A stretch of DNA of 64,000 nt from UBA7477 sp045602925 (GCA_045602925.1 JAZSCN010000009.1:28099-92098); one strand, 5' to 3'; shown: positions 25,402 to 33,320, counted from the first letter of the stretch. Program-made: numbers and translations. The notes: generated from the sequence alone by a model not told the origin.

Positions 25402-27849
25402 GTGAAAATACTTGACAATATGGATTTGTGCTATGGATGTGAAGCGTGCGCAAATATATGTCCTAAGAATGCTATATCTATGACGACTGGCTATGATGGA
25501 TTTTTGTATCCTAGCATAGACGAAGCTTTATGCATAGATTGCGGTGCCTGTCAAAAGGTATGTCCTGTTATAAATTGTGAGTATAATGGTATGCCTAATC
25601 CAAAAGTATATGTCGCTATGGCTAACGATGATGTACGAGAAAAGAGTGCCTCAGGTGGAGCTTTCTCGGTGCTTGCAGATTATGTATTAGACAAAAAGGG
25701 ATCCGTTGTTGGTGCTGCATTTGATGATGGCTTTTTAACTGTAAGTCATATAATGATTAATTCCAAAAAAGAACTTGATAAGCTGCGCCGTTCTAAATAT
25801 ATTCCAAGTAGAAATAATGATATTTATAAGCAAGTATCAGACAAGCTTAAAAATGACAAGTATGTTCTTTTCACCGGTACCCCTTGTCAGTGTGCCGCAT
25901 TGCGCTCTTTCTTAAAGAAGGATTACGAGAAGCTTATCATTGTTGACCTTATTTGTCACGGAACTTCATCGCAAAAGGTTTGGGAACGTTTTGTTTCTGA
26001 GGTTTCTGATGGCAAAGAACTAACTGATGTTAATTTTAGATATAAGGGCGTTATTGGTTGGTCTGCTACTACTTGTATTAAGTTCGATGACGGAAGTGAA
26101 TATGTAAAACTATTCAAAGATGATCCATTTATGCAGGCAGCTTCTAAGAATCTCACAACAAGAAAGTCTTGTACAAGCTGTCAATTTGCTCGCATTCCAC
26201 GCCAAGGTGATATTACAATAGGCGATTTTTGGGGTATTGCTAAGAAGTACGATGACAGAAAGGGTACATCAGCTGTTATTGTAAGTACAGATAAAGGTCA
26301 GCAAATCCTCGATGAAATCAATGAAAGTAACACCTTCAAGACATTTGCTGAAATTCCTTTTTATGATGCTTTTGGCAGAAGAAACTCTAATGTATATAGA
26401 TTCTGTAATGCTAATCCCGGTCGTGAAAAGTTTTTTGAAGAGTTCAACAATGGTGCTACAGTTTCTCAAGCACTTGGTGATTCTAAGTCAGAAAAATATG
26501 ATGCAGTACTTTTGAGTATATGGTATGCTGCAAATTACGGCTCTTTAATGACGAATTTTGCGTTATATAAAATGCTTGAAGACAAGGGAATTAATTGTAT
26601 TTTTGCTGATATCCCTGACCATCTATGGCCAACAAGCATTAAACACCGTAATCCATTGTTCGTTACAAGGAGATTTGCATACAAGCACTTCAAAATTACT
26701 GCCAAGTATAAGAATAAAACTGATTTGAAAAAGCTAAATGCACTTGCAGATTGCTTCATCGTTGGCTCTGACCAGATTTGGAATTATACTCTATGTAAGA
26801 GTGCAGAAACATTCTTTTTCCTCGATTTTGTAGACGAATGTAAAAAGAAGATTGCATACGGAACTTCCTTCGGTCATAGCGAATTTAGGGGTACTGAAGA
26901 AAACAAAAATGCTGCTGGATATTATCTAAACCGATTTGATGCTGTATCTGTTAGAGAAGATTACGCTGTAGACCTATGCAAGAATGATTTTGGCGTTGAT
27001 TCGAGAGAAGTTTTGGACCCGGTGTTTATGTGTGATAAAAAGCACTATCTTAATTGTATTAAGGAGTCTAATCTTCAAAAGAATCCACCAAGCAGAGATT
27101 ATGTGCTTGCTTACGTTCTTGACCCAACAGAAGGAAAGCAAAAGGCAATTGAAGATGTTGCAGCTCGTCTTGACGCAGATATTATTTGTATACCTAATGC
27201 AAGTGTTAATAACGATATGCGTAGTAGCTGGAGACTTCCTATTAAAGAAAATTTAGATATGGAAGATTGGCTTTGGTATTTCCAAAACGCTAAGATGGTA
27301 GTAACCGACTCATTCCACGGAACTTGTTTCTCGATTATTTTTGAAAAGAACTTTGTTTCTATCGGTAATAAGCGTCGTGGCCTTGCTAGATTTGGTTCGC
27401 TTCTTAAAAAGTTCGACCTTGAAGACCGAATCGTTTATTCAGCGAATGATATTATTGGTAATGATTCTATACTATCTGATATTGATTATAGCTCAGTAAA
27501 TGAAAAGTTAAGCGTCTTACGTACCGATAGTATGAAATGGCTTGACAATGCATTAAATGCATCTAAAAAAACGTCGGTTTATTCGACTTATGATTTAATT
27601 GATAGAAGAATTGACGGGGTAGTAAAGTCTACTTCTGCAAAGAACGATTCCGCTCTTAAAGAGATTGAAAGCCTAAAAGCTATAGTTTCAGAGCAAAGTG
27701 CCAAGATCAAAGAATTAGAAGAATCAAATCAAAAATGCATTGATATACTTTCACAGGTTTGTAAAGACAAAAAACATCTATTAAATGATGATTCTTCAAA
27801 GCCTAAGAGAAGTGTATTCAAGAGAATTGCCTCAAAAATAAAACATTAA
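25402..27849 (+). CDS. Ferredoxin/FrhB-like/polysaccharide pyruvyltransferase fusion protein
   Basis: An 815-residue cytoplasmic fusion. Residues 1-60 form a 2x[4Fe-4S] ferredoxin domain (Cys10, 13, 16, 20 and Cys44, 47, 50, 54). Residues about 70-340 match the coenzyme F420 hydrogenase/dehydrogenase beta-subunit family (EKSASGGAFSVLADY, FTGTPCQCAALRSFL, CHGTSSQKVW, GDITIGDFWG). Residues about 375-690 form a polysaccharide pyruvyltransferase domain (YAANYGSLMTNFALYKML, FIVGSDQIWN, VTDSFHGTCFSIIF). A coiled-coil tail follows. Such fusions occur in exopolysaccharide clusters; it may ketalise or reduce a glycan unit. The start is GTG 25402 behind GGAGGT. The polysaccharide operon lies 2.2 kb upstream but is separated from it. 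Confidence 0.85.
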   Translation: MKILDNMDLCYGCEACANICPKNAISMTTGYDGFLYPSIDEALCIDCGACQKVCPVINCEYNGMPNPKVYVAMANDDVREKSASGGAFSVLADYVLDKKGSVVGAAFDDGFLTVSHIMINSKKELDKLRRSKYIPSRNNDIYKQVSDKLKNDKYVLFTGTPCQCAALRSFLKKDYEKLIIVDLICHGTSSQKVWERFVSEVSDGKELTDVNFRYKGVIGWSATTCIKFDDGSEYVKLFKDDPFMQAASKNLTTRKSCTSCQFARIPRQGDITIGDFWGIAKKYDDRKGTSAVIVSTDKGQQILDEINESNTFKTFAEIPFYDAFGRRNSNVYRFCNANPGREKFFEEFNNGATVSQALGDSKSEKYDAVLLSIWYAANYGSLMTNFALYKMLEDKGINCIFADIPDHLWPTSIKHRNPLFVTRRFAYKHFKITAKYKNKTDLKKLNALADCFIVGSDQIWNYTLCKSAETFFFLDFVDECKKKIAYGTSFGHSEFRGTEENKNAAGYYLNRFDAVSVREDYAVDLCKNDFGVDSREVLDPVFMCDKKHYLNCIKESNLQKNPPSRDYVLAYVLDPTEGKQKAIEDVAARLDADIICIPNASVNNDMRSSWRLPIKENLDMEDWLWYFQNAKMVVTDSFHGTCFSIIFEKNFVSIGNKRRGLARFGSLLKKFDLEDRIVYSANDIIGNDSILSDIDYSSVNEKLSVLRTDSMKWLDNALNASKKTSVYSTYDLIDRRIDGVVKSTSAKNDSALKEIESLKAIVSEQSAKIKELEESNQKCIDILSQVCKDKKHLLNDDSSKPKRSVFKRIASKIKH

Positions 27850-27866
27850 CAGCTTATAGAGAAAAA

Positions 27867-27898
27867 ACAGACACCCAGTCGAGTGTCTGTTTTTGTTT
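27867..27898 (+). terminator. Terminator after the fusion gene
   Basis: ACAGACAC (27867-27874) pairs with GTGTCTGT (27883-27890) across 8 nt, followed by TTTTGTTT. Confidence 0.85.
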
Positions 27899-28101
27899 GG
27901 CGCGGGTGACAGGACGTTGCCCCACGGTTCAAGTCTTGTTTCGCACCGATATAAAAAACAAGAGCAAACCTCGATTTCCTCGGTTCGCTCCTATTTTTTG
28001 GTGCGGGTGACAGGACGTTGCCCCACAGGTTCAAGTCTTGTTTCGCACCATATAAAAAAATAAGAGTAAACCTCGATTTCCTCGGTTCACTCTAATTTTT
28101 T
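27899..28101. repeat. Two tandem ~101-bp repeats derived from the tRNA-Leu 3' end
   Basis: Two units begin at 27899 and 28000, and a third begins at 28102 inside tRNA-Leu. Each starts with GGTGCGGGTGACAGGAC (GGCGCGGG in unit 1), identical to the reverse complement of the tRNA-Leu 3' end. An inverted tRNA-like 3' end follows on the plus strand: T-arm ACAGG-TTCAAGT-CTTGT and acceptor TTCGCAC-CA in unit 2. GTGCGGG and TTCGCAC can pair as a 7-bp acceptor-like stem with two G-U pairs. Each unit then has a terminator-like hairpin (GAGYRAACC/GGTTCRCTC) flanked by A-runs and T-runs. With the preceding terminator and the tRNA this fills the non-coding stretch 27850-28370. No complete tRNA is formed because the D and anticodon arms are missing. 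Confidence 0.8.
28054..28100. terminator. Terminator behind tRNA-Leu (second repeat unit)
   Basis: On the minus strand GAGTGAACC pairs with GGTTTACTC (28092-28084 and 28072-28064), one G-U, then TTATTTTTTTAT. A near copy lies at 27961-27998. Confidence 0.75.
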
Positions 28102-28184
28102 GGTGCGGGTGACAGGACTTGAACCTGCACGCTTGTGGCAATAGAACCTAAATCTATCGTGTCTGCCAATTTCACCACACCCGC
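28101..28184 (-). tRNA. tRNA-Leu (anticodon UAG)
   Basis: The minus strand gives an 84-nt class II tRNA with encoded CCA. The acceptor is GCGGGTG/CACCCGC, the D-arm includes GGTGAAATTGGCAGACAC, the anticodon stem ATAGA/TCTAT encloses loop TTTAGGT with anticodon TAG, a long variable arm follows, and the T-arm is GCAGGTTCAAGTCCTGT. It decodes CUA and possibly other CUN codons. Confidence 0.96.
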
Positions 28185-28211
28185 ATATTAAATTAATAAT
28201 TCAACTTTGTT

Positions 28212-28240
28212 ATTATATCATATCCATTACCATTTGTCAA
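28212..28240 (-). promoter_or_regulatory. Consensus sigma-A promoter of tRNA-Leu
   Basis: On the minus strand: TTGACA (28240-28235), 17-bp spacer, TATAAT (28217-28212), both perfect. Confidence 0.9.
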
Positions 28241-28315
28241 TAATTTCAAGTATATTTCATTAGTGCTCGCTTAACAAAATTAGCAAATTGTATAATATGA
28301 ATAGTAGGATTTACA

Positions 28316-28344
28316 TTGACAAATATAACGATTGGTGGTATACT
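28316..28344 (+). promoter_or_regulatory. Sigma-A promoter of the patatin gene
   Basis: TTGACA (28316-28321), 17-bp spacer, TATACT (28339-28344). Confidence 0.85.
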
Positions 28345-28370
28345 TTACGAATATGAATGGAGGCGATATA

Positions 28371-29219
28371 ATGTCAACCGGACTTGTTTTAGAAGGCGGA
28401 GCAATGCGAGGAATATTCACTGCCGGTATCCTGGATGTTCTTATGGAAAATGGGATAAAATTTGACGGTTCTGTCGGTGTTTCTGCTGGTGCTTGCTTTG
28501 GCATTAATTATAAATCAAATCAGATTGGACGTACACTAAGATATAACAAGAAATATTGCAATGACAAAAGGTATTGTAGTATTCGTTCACTGATAAAAAC
28601 AGGGGATATATTCGGAGCTGATTTCTGCTATAGAGAACTCCCGAATGTCCTAGATGTATTTGATTATGAAACCTTTCAAAAATCACCTATGTCTTTCTAT
28701 GTTGTTGCTACAGATATAGAAACAGGAAAGCCTGTGTATAAGAAAATTGATAAGTGTCACGAAAAGGACCTTCAATGGATAAGAGCTTCTGCGTCGATGC
28801 CGCTTGTCTCAAAAATAGTAGAAATCGATGGAAGAAAGCTTCTTGATGGTGGAATTTCAGATTCTATTCCACTTAGATTTTTTGAGAAGCTTGGCTACAA
28901 TAAGAATGTTGTTATTCTCACAAGACCTCGCAACTATATTAAAAAGAAAAACAGCACGCTTCCGTTTATCAAGGTCGCTTACAAGGAGTATCCCAAACTT
29001 GTAAAGGCAATGGGGAACAGACACATAGTATACAACAAGCAGACCAAGTATGTTTTTGATAGAGAAAGCGAAGGCGATGTCTTTGTGTTCACTCCTGAAG
29101 AGCCATTGCCAATTGGAAGAATCGAACATAATCCAGACGCTTTAGAAAAGGTTTATAACATTGGTAGGGATCTTGCAACAAGCAGATTGCTTGAGCTAAA
29201 AAGATTCCTTGGAGATTAA
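28371..29219 (+). CDS. Patatin-like phospholipase/esterase
   Basis: A 282-residue serine hydrolase with a Ser-Asp dyad. The oxyanion loop is EGGAMRG (8-14), the nucleophile elbow is GVSAG with Ser38, and the catalytic aspartate is Asp159 in LLDGGISDS. The order and spacing match the bacterial patatin family (RssA/YjjU-like), which cleaves acyl chains from lipids. No signal peptide is seen, so it is cytoplasmic or membrane-associated. ATG 28371 follows GGAGGCG. It has its own promoter and ends at a bidirectional terminator facing bioY. Confidence 0.9.
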   Translation: MSTGLVLEGGAMRGIFTAGILDVLMENGIKFDGSVGVSAGACFGINYKSNQIGRTLRYNKKYCNDKRYCSIRSLIKTGDIFGADFCYRELPNVLDVFDYETFQKSPMSFYVVATDIETGKPVYKKIDKCHEKDLQWIRASASMPLVSKIVEIDGRKLLDGGISDSIPLRFFEKLGYNKNVVILTRPRNYIKKKNSTLPFIKVAYKEYPKLVKAMGNRHIVYNKQTKYVFDRESEGDVFVFTPEEPLPIGRIEHNPDALEKVYNIGRDLATSRLLELKRFLGD

Positions 29220-29234
29220 TTTTTGCATAAATTT

Positions 29235-29260
29235 GAGCCTCATATTGAGGCTCTTTATAA
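29235..29260. terminator. Bidirectional terminator between the patatin gene and bioY
   Basis: GAGCCTCA (29235-29242) pairs perfectly with TGAGGCTC (29246-29253) across a TAT loop, then TTTATAATTTT. Confidence 0.85.
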
Positions 29261-29776
29261 TTTTATCTGTTTTTTAATGCGTCTTGATATAATATAAGCA
29301 AGCAGCATTAGAATTATGTCTTTAAAAATATATGGTAACGAACTAGTGATAACAGCCTTAACAACCGAAGTGTTTGTATAAAAGGAAAAATAAATTGTTC
29401 CGATTAAATGACATAATACAATACCAATTAAAGAGAAAGCTATCTTCACTGATTTAAGCTTTACTTTACCGGCTAAGCTACACATAATTGCAAGGGGAAT
29501 GAATCCTATAATAAAGCCACCGGAATATCCTGTTATAACACCTAAGCCACCATGTAAGCTACTAAAAACCGGTACACCGGTAACACCAAGTAATATGTAT
29601 ACTAAAATTATTATAAAAGACCTAACCGTCTTTAAGCAATAACCGGTTAGTGCGATTGCAAAGGTTTGTAGCGTCAGTGGTACTCCCGATGGTAGTGGTA
29701 TAACGATTTGCGCACAAACAATAATTAATGCGACAAATATTGCTGAATATGTTATATTATTAATACTAGACCTCAT
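29255..29776 (-). CDS. bioY: Biotin transporter S component BioY
   Basis: A 173-residue integral membrane protein, the biotin-binding S component of an ECF-type vitamin transporter. Marks are PLPSGVPLTLQTFAIALTGY near the N-terminus, LLGVTGVPVFSSLHGGLGVI and TGYSGGFIIGFI, all conserved in BioY, with about six helices. I start it at ATG 29776 because AGGAGA lies correctly before it; an upstream ATG has no such site. No EcfA/EcfT genes are in this window, so it probably shares a general energising module or acts alone. I see no clear BirA operator. Confidence 0.93.
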   Translation of the reverse strand: MRSSINNITYSAIFVALIIVCAQIVIPLPSGVPLTLQTFAIALTGYCLKTVRSFIIILVYILLGVTGVPVFSSLHGGLGVITGYSGGFIIGFIPLAIMCSLAGKVKLKSVKIAFSLIGIVLCHLIGTIYFSFYTNTSVVKAVITSSLPYIFKDIILMLLAYIISRRIKKQIKL

Positions 29777-29805
29777 AATTAATCTCCTGCCTATATTCAT
29801 ATAGA

Positions 29806-29834
29806 ATTATAAAGCTTTTAAATGAGCTTGTCAA
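29806..29834 (-). promoter_or_regulatory. Consensus sigma-A promoter of bioY
   Basis: On the minus strand: TTGACA (29834-29829), 17-bp spacer, TATAAT (29811-29806). Confidence 0.88.
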
Positions 29835-29850
29835 GTGAGATTTATAGCTG

Positions 29851-29879
29851 TTGACTTTAAAATTTCATTATGATACAAT
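29851..29879 (+). promoter_or_regulatory. Sigma-A promoter of the small alarmone synthetase gene
   Basis: TTGACT (29851-29856), 17-bp spacer, TACAAT (29874-29879). It is divergent from the bioY promoter. Confidence 0.75.
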
Positions 29880-29910
29880 TATGCTAAGTAATAGAAAGAG
29901 GCGATATCCG

Positions 29911-30594
29911 ATGAACAATAGCAGGGAGCTCAAAGATAAAGAAATTACAGATATTTTTTCAATAAGTAATATTGAAGACTCTGCATCTTTGTTACATAAT
30001 TATGGCACGCTTATGTCATATTACAAGTGTGCAATTATGGAAATCGAAACAAAATTCAATGTACTTAATGTTGAGTTTTCTTTAAGATATGACCGTAATC
30101 CTATAAACTCGATTAAAACACGTCTTAAAAAGCCTATTAGCCTTAAAGAAAAACTCGATAAAAAGTGTCTACCATTAACTGTTGAAGCTATAGAAAGCAA
30201 CATCAATGATGTAGCAGGCGTAAGAGTCGTATGCTCTTTTGAAAAGGATGTTTATATGCTTGCTGATGCTCTATTAAAGCAGGATGATATTACTCTTGTT
30301 TCGATGAAAGATTATATTGAAAATCCTAAACCAAACGGCTATAGAAGCTTACATCTTATTGTCGAGGTTCCAATATTCTTAGCCAATGAGAAGCGAATTA
30401 TGAAGGTTGAAATTCAGCTTAGAACAATAGCTATGGATTCATGGGCATCTCTCGAACACCAGCTCAGATATAAGAAGGATTTTGAATTTACTGATTATAT
30501 TGCTAATGAGCTTTATGAATGCTCGCAATTAAGCGAAAGCCTTGATAAACGTATGGATAATTTAAGAAAGCTATTACAAATCGATGTGACATAA
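29911..30594 (+). CDS. Small alarmone (p)ppGpp synthetase, RelA/SpoT synthetase-domain protein
   Basis: A 227-residue single-domain RelA_SpoT synthetase without hydrolase or regulatory domains, like YjbM/RelQ. It transfers pyrophosphate from ATP to GDP/GTP. Marks are RLKKPISLKEKL (basic G-loop region), INDVAGVRVVCSF with the conserved synthetase aspartate, YIENPKPNGYRSLHLIVEVP for guanine-base stacking through the tyrosine, EIQLRTIAMDSWASLEHQLR with the conserved glutamate (20 residues), and a C-terminal helical part for oligomerisation. ATG 29911 is chosen because the promoter -10 ends at 29879 and GAGGCG precedes it. Confidence 0.9.
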   Translation: MNNSRELKDKEITDIFSISNIEDSASLLHNYGTLMSYYKCAIMEIETKFNVLNVEFSLRYDRNPINSIKTRLKKPISLKEKLDKKCLPLTVEAIESNINDVAGVRVVCSFEKDVYMLADALLKQDDITLVSMKDYIENPKPNGYRSLHLIVEVPIFLANEKRIMKVEIQLRTIAMDSWASLEHQLRYKKDFEFTDYIANELYECSQLSESLDKRMDNLRKLLQIDVT

Positions 30595-30618
30595 ATTAAA
30601 TAGTAAAGGAGTTTAAAA

Positions 30619-31269
30619 ATGGATAAGAGAACAATTACCGTAGTTGGAATGGGTAGGTTATCAACACCCGTTGATTTAGTTGAAATTACTCTAAATCTTT
30701 CTGAAACAAATATGGAATATGCTAATGCTACAAGTAAATGTGAAGAGAAACTATCAGCTGTTAAAAATTCACTTAAACACTTAAATATTGATGAAAAAGA
30801 ACTTAAAACGACCGACTATAGAGTTGTTTCAGATTATAAGTCTGTACATAAAGAAAATGGATATGTAAATGAGTTTGTAGGCTATAAATGCACACATTCT
30901 CTTAAGCTAGAGCTTGACTTTGATAATAATCTTTTATCAAAGGTTTTAGCATCAATTTCGGATACTATTTCAGAGCCAAACCTTCACATTAATTTTACTG
31001 CTAAGGATACATCGTCAATCAAAACTGCGGTTTTAGCAGATGCTTGTAAAACTGCAAGAGAAAATGCGATGGCTATATGCTCGGCTACCGGAACTCAGCT
31101 CGGCGATATTTTAAGTATAAAATATTCTGATATTGAACCATCAATTTACTCTAATAGTACATTTTCATTTGCCGATGTTCGTGCATGTGCAGAAACAACC
31201 GGCGCAAGCATAAATCCCGAAGATATAGTATCAACAGATGGAGTTACTATTACCTGGGAAATTATATAA
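30619..31269 (+). CDS. SIMPL (DUF541) domain protein
   Basis: A 216-residue protein of the SIMPL/BP26/YggE family. It begins with ITVVGMGRLSTPVDLVEITL, the usual family strand, then has LNIDEKELKTTDYRV and FVGYKCTHSLKLEL, and a late ARENAMAICSATGTQLGDIL segment. Members form ring-like oligomers and are linked to stress tolerance; the molecular role is unresolved. No signal peptide is visible, whereas many relatives are exported. It follows the alarmone synthetase by 24 bp with AAAGGAG, so it is likely co-transcribed. Confidence 0.85.
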   Translation: MDKRTITVVGMGRLSTPVDLVEITLNLSETNMEYANATSKCEEKLSAVKNSLKHLNIDEKELKTTDYRVVSDYKSVHKENGYVNEFVGYKCTHSLKLELDFDNNLLSKVLASISDTISEPNLHINFTAKDTSSIKTAVLADACKTARENAMAICSATGTQLGDILSIKYSDIEPSIYSNSTFSFADVRACAETTGASINPEDIVSTDGVTITWEII

Positions 31270-31274
31270 AAAAC

Positions 31275-31305
31275 AGGCACTTGCTTTTTAGCAGGTGCCT
31301 TACTT
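31275..31305. terminator. Bidirectional terminator between the SIMPL gene and the FakA-like gene
   Basis: AGGCACTTGCT (31275-31285) pairs with AGCAGGTGCCT (31290-31300), one G-U, TTTT loop, with an AAAAAA run on its left for the minus strand. Confidence 0.85.
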
Positions 31306-31306
31306 A

Positions 31307-31558
31307 TTATCCCTTTAAGCCACGAGACTGTCTGTCCATATCCTCTATAACGATATCATATATCTCGCCGAGAGATGCAGCGTATTTCAGTAAATCCCAA
31401 GGCTCATTAGTGTGAAAATGTACCTTTATGAGTTCCTCGTCACCAACAGCAAGCAGGGAATCTCCCTTAAAGTTTTCTACAATATAATCATAAACAATGT
31501 CTTCATCAAGATTTTCGCCTTCAATGAGAAACTGTGTGTCATATCTAAATTCAATCAT
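31307..31558 (-). CDS. Stand-alone FakA (DAK2/YloV) C-terminal-like domain protein
   Basis: An 83-residue protein that looks like only the C-terminal part of the fatty-acid kinase FakA: YDTQFLIEGENLDED, GDSLLAVGDEELIKVHFHTN and DLLKYAASLGEIYDIVIEDM correspond to the end of that family, where GDSL..VGDE..VKVHVHTN..G is conserved. The kinase (DAK2) domain is absent and the frame starts cleanly at ATG behind AGGAG, so this is a small gene rather than a remnant. Such small DAK-related proteins are known in Clostridia; the function is unknown. It follows the TSCPD gene by 2 bp. Confidence 0.75.
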   Translation of the reverse strand: MIEFRYDTQFLIEGENLDEDIVYDYIVENFKGDSLLAVGDEELIKVHFHTNEPWDLLKYAASLGEIYDIVIEDMDRQSRGLKG

Positions 31559-31560
31559 AA

Positions 31561-31824
31561 TTATTCTCCTTTGTTTTGGCTGTCATATGCTATTCTGACT
31601 GCACGAGCAAGCTGGTCTGCACAGGATGTCGGTCTTCTTCCACAGGTATTACCTAGAAGCTTACTTTCGATTTCTTCAACAGTTTTACCTTCCAAAAGCT
31701 TGGAAATTGCTTTAAGATTGCCGTTGCATCCACCTATAAATACAATATCAGATACTATATTGCCTTCAAGCTTAAATCTAATTTCAGAAGCACAAACGCT
31801 CTGGGTTCTGTATGAAAATTCCAT
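31561..31824 (-). CDS. TSCPD domain protein (TIGR03905 family)
   Basis: An 87-residue protein with the cysteine-rich TSCPD signature GRRPTSCADQLARAV near the C-terminus and FIGGCNGNLKAISKLLEGK in the middle, matching TIGR03905. TSCPD domains also occur at the end of class II ribonucleotide reductases, where the cysteines help reduction or metal binding; the role of the stand-alone form is unknown. I start it at ATG 31824 because AAGGAG lies upstream of it, not at the more distal ATG. It is coupled with the FakA-like gene downstream. Confidence 0.85.
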   Translation of the reverse strand: MEFSYRTQSVCASEIRFKLEGNIVSDIVFIGGCNGNLKAISKLLEGKTVEEIESKLLGNTCGRRPTSCADQLARAVRIAYDSQNKGE

Positions 31825-31887
31825 GTTATTACATCTCCTTAAAGTTATTATGTCTAATTTTATCACAATATATTTTCACTGTCAAAT

Positions 31888-31918
31888 AAAAAAGAGGAAG
31901 CTCCTTGTGAACTTCCTC
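31888..31918 (-). terminator. Terminator of the PRPP synthetase gene
   Basis: On the minus strand GAGGAAG pairs with CTTCCTC (31918-31912 and 31900-31894), followed by TTTTTTATTTG. Confidence 0.85.
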
Positions 31919-31930
31919 AATATAGCTAAA

Positions 31931-33073
31931 TTATGCTCTACCTGTTTCCTTAAGAAGAGCCTTAATCTTTTCGTGTGGGTCAATAATAGCCGAGATAGAA
32001 AGGTCGTGGTTTAGAGATGCGATAAAGTAAGCAATATACTTAGCGCAGTCAACATCGTGATACCATTCTCTGCTGAGAAGTTCAGGTGTACGATAGGTGA
32101 GGTTTGTTCCGAACACACCATCGATAATTCCATTCTTATATGCTTCATCAAATACACTAAGGCCATTTGTGAAGAGTGGGTATGTAGCATAAGCGTAAAT
32201 CTTTCTAGCGTTACGTTTCTTGAGCTCTGCAGCAACCTCAAGCATAGATTCACCGGAAGAAATAATGTCATCAGAAACGAAGATGTCTTTACCTTCAACG
32301 GAATCACCGAGATACTCATGTGCAACAATAGGGTTACGTCCGTTTACAACAACTGAGTAGTCACGTCTCTTATAGAACATACCGAGATTAATGCCGAGAA
32401 CTGAAGCGTAGTACATATTTCTGTTGATAGCACCTTCGTCAGGAGATACAACCATGAAGTGGTCCTTATCAACATTGATGTCAGGAATATCTCTGAACAT
32501 CTTCTTGAGTACCTGATATGTTGGCATAACATTGTCAAAGCCCATAAGAGGAATAGCATTCTGAACACGAGGGTCGTGAGCATCAAAAGTAATTATATTA
32601 GAAACACCCATTGACTGAAGCTCCTGAAGTGCAACGGCACAGTCGAGAGATTCACGGTAGTTTCTTCTGTGCTGACGTCCACCGTAAAGTATTGGCATTA
32701 CAAGGTTTATTCTGTGAGCCTTACCACTTGCAGCCTGAATAATTCTCTTTAAGTCTTGATAGTGGTCATCAGGGGACATACTGTTCTGAGTACCGAACAT
32801 ATTGTACTTTACATTGTAGTTACCAACATCACAGATGATAAAAAGGTCATCACCTCTAACTGTAGACTTGATGAGCGCCTTACCATCGCCGGAAGAAAAT
32901 CTTGGACAATCAGCATCAATGAGGAATGAATCAGTTTCAATTCCGCCTTGCTTATACCAATCAACAAGGTAATCATTGATTTCTGTTGAGAGTTCCTGAG
33001 TGCCGTTCATTGCGATAATTCCGAGTGGTGCTACGTTTGTTTGCTTGCTGAAAATTATTTCTTTCGTATCCAT
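31931..33073 (-). CDS. prs: Ribose-phosphate pyrophosphokinase (long clostridial type)
   Basis: It makes PRPP from ribose 5-phosphate and ATP for nucleotide, His and Trp synthesis. The 380-residue protein is longer than the classic approximately 315-residue Prs. Marks are VMPILYGGRQHRRNY (basic ATP/ribose-binding loop), ITFDAHDPRVQNAIP, corresponding to D.HA.QIQGFF, VVSPDEGAINR, MFYKRRDYS and the PRPP-binding loop FVSDDIISSGES, which differs from the usual DD..DTGGT. Extra N-terminal and internal segments account for the length. ATG 33073 follows GGAAGGG. The differences suggest altered allosteric control. A second, classical prs may exist elsewhere. Confidence 0.82.
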   Translation of the reverse strand: MDTKEIIFSKQTNVAPLGIIAMNGTQELSTEINDYLVDWYKQGGIETDSFLIDADCPRFSSGDGKALIKSTVRGDDLFIICDVGNYNVKYNMFGTQNSMSPDDHYQDLKRIIQAASGKAHRINLVMPILYGGRQHRRNYRESLDCAVALQELQSMGVSNIITFDAHDPRVQNAIPLMGFDNVMPTYQVLKKMFRDIPDINVDKDHFMVVSPDEGAINRNMYYASVLGINLGMFYKRRDYSVVVNGRNPIVAHEYLGDSVEGKDIFVSDDIISSGESMLEVAAELKKRNARKIYAYATYPLFTNGLSVFDEAYKNGIIDGVFGTNLTYRTPELLSREWYHDVDCAKYIAYFIASLNHDLSISAIIDPHEKIKALLKETGRA

Positions 33074-33252
33074 TGCTATTATCCCTTCCGAAAATATTAT
33101 ACCTGACGTGTATAAACACATGTATATTAGAATTATATCTCATTTTGTCGGATTTTACAATAGCTAAAAATTATTTTAGTTCTTCTCACAAAAATAATCA
33201 ATTACTGTTAGCATATTTATACATCATTACACAGTTAAGTTGTAAATTAATA

Positions 33253-33281
33253 TTGCTATTTTCTCAAAAATGTTATATAAT
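33253..33281 (+). promoter_or_regulatory. Promoter of the murD gene run
   Basis: TTGCTA (33253-33258), 17-bp spacer, TATAAT (33276-33281), 39 bp before the murD ATG. Confidence 0.6.
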
Positions 33282-33320
33282 AAATATATATATGACTATA
33301 TTGCAAGGGAGACAAAAGAT

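Noticed and set aside
27899..28050. Additional tRNA genes in the repeat behind tRNA-Leu
   Set aside because: Only T-arm and acceptor pieces are present; no D-arm or anticodon arm can be formed, so they are fragments, not tRNAs.
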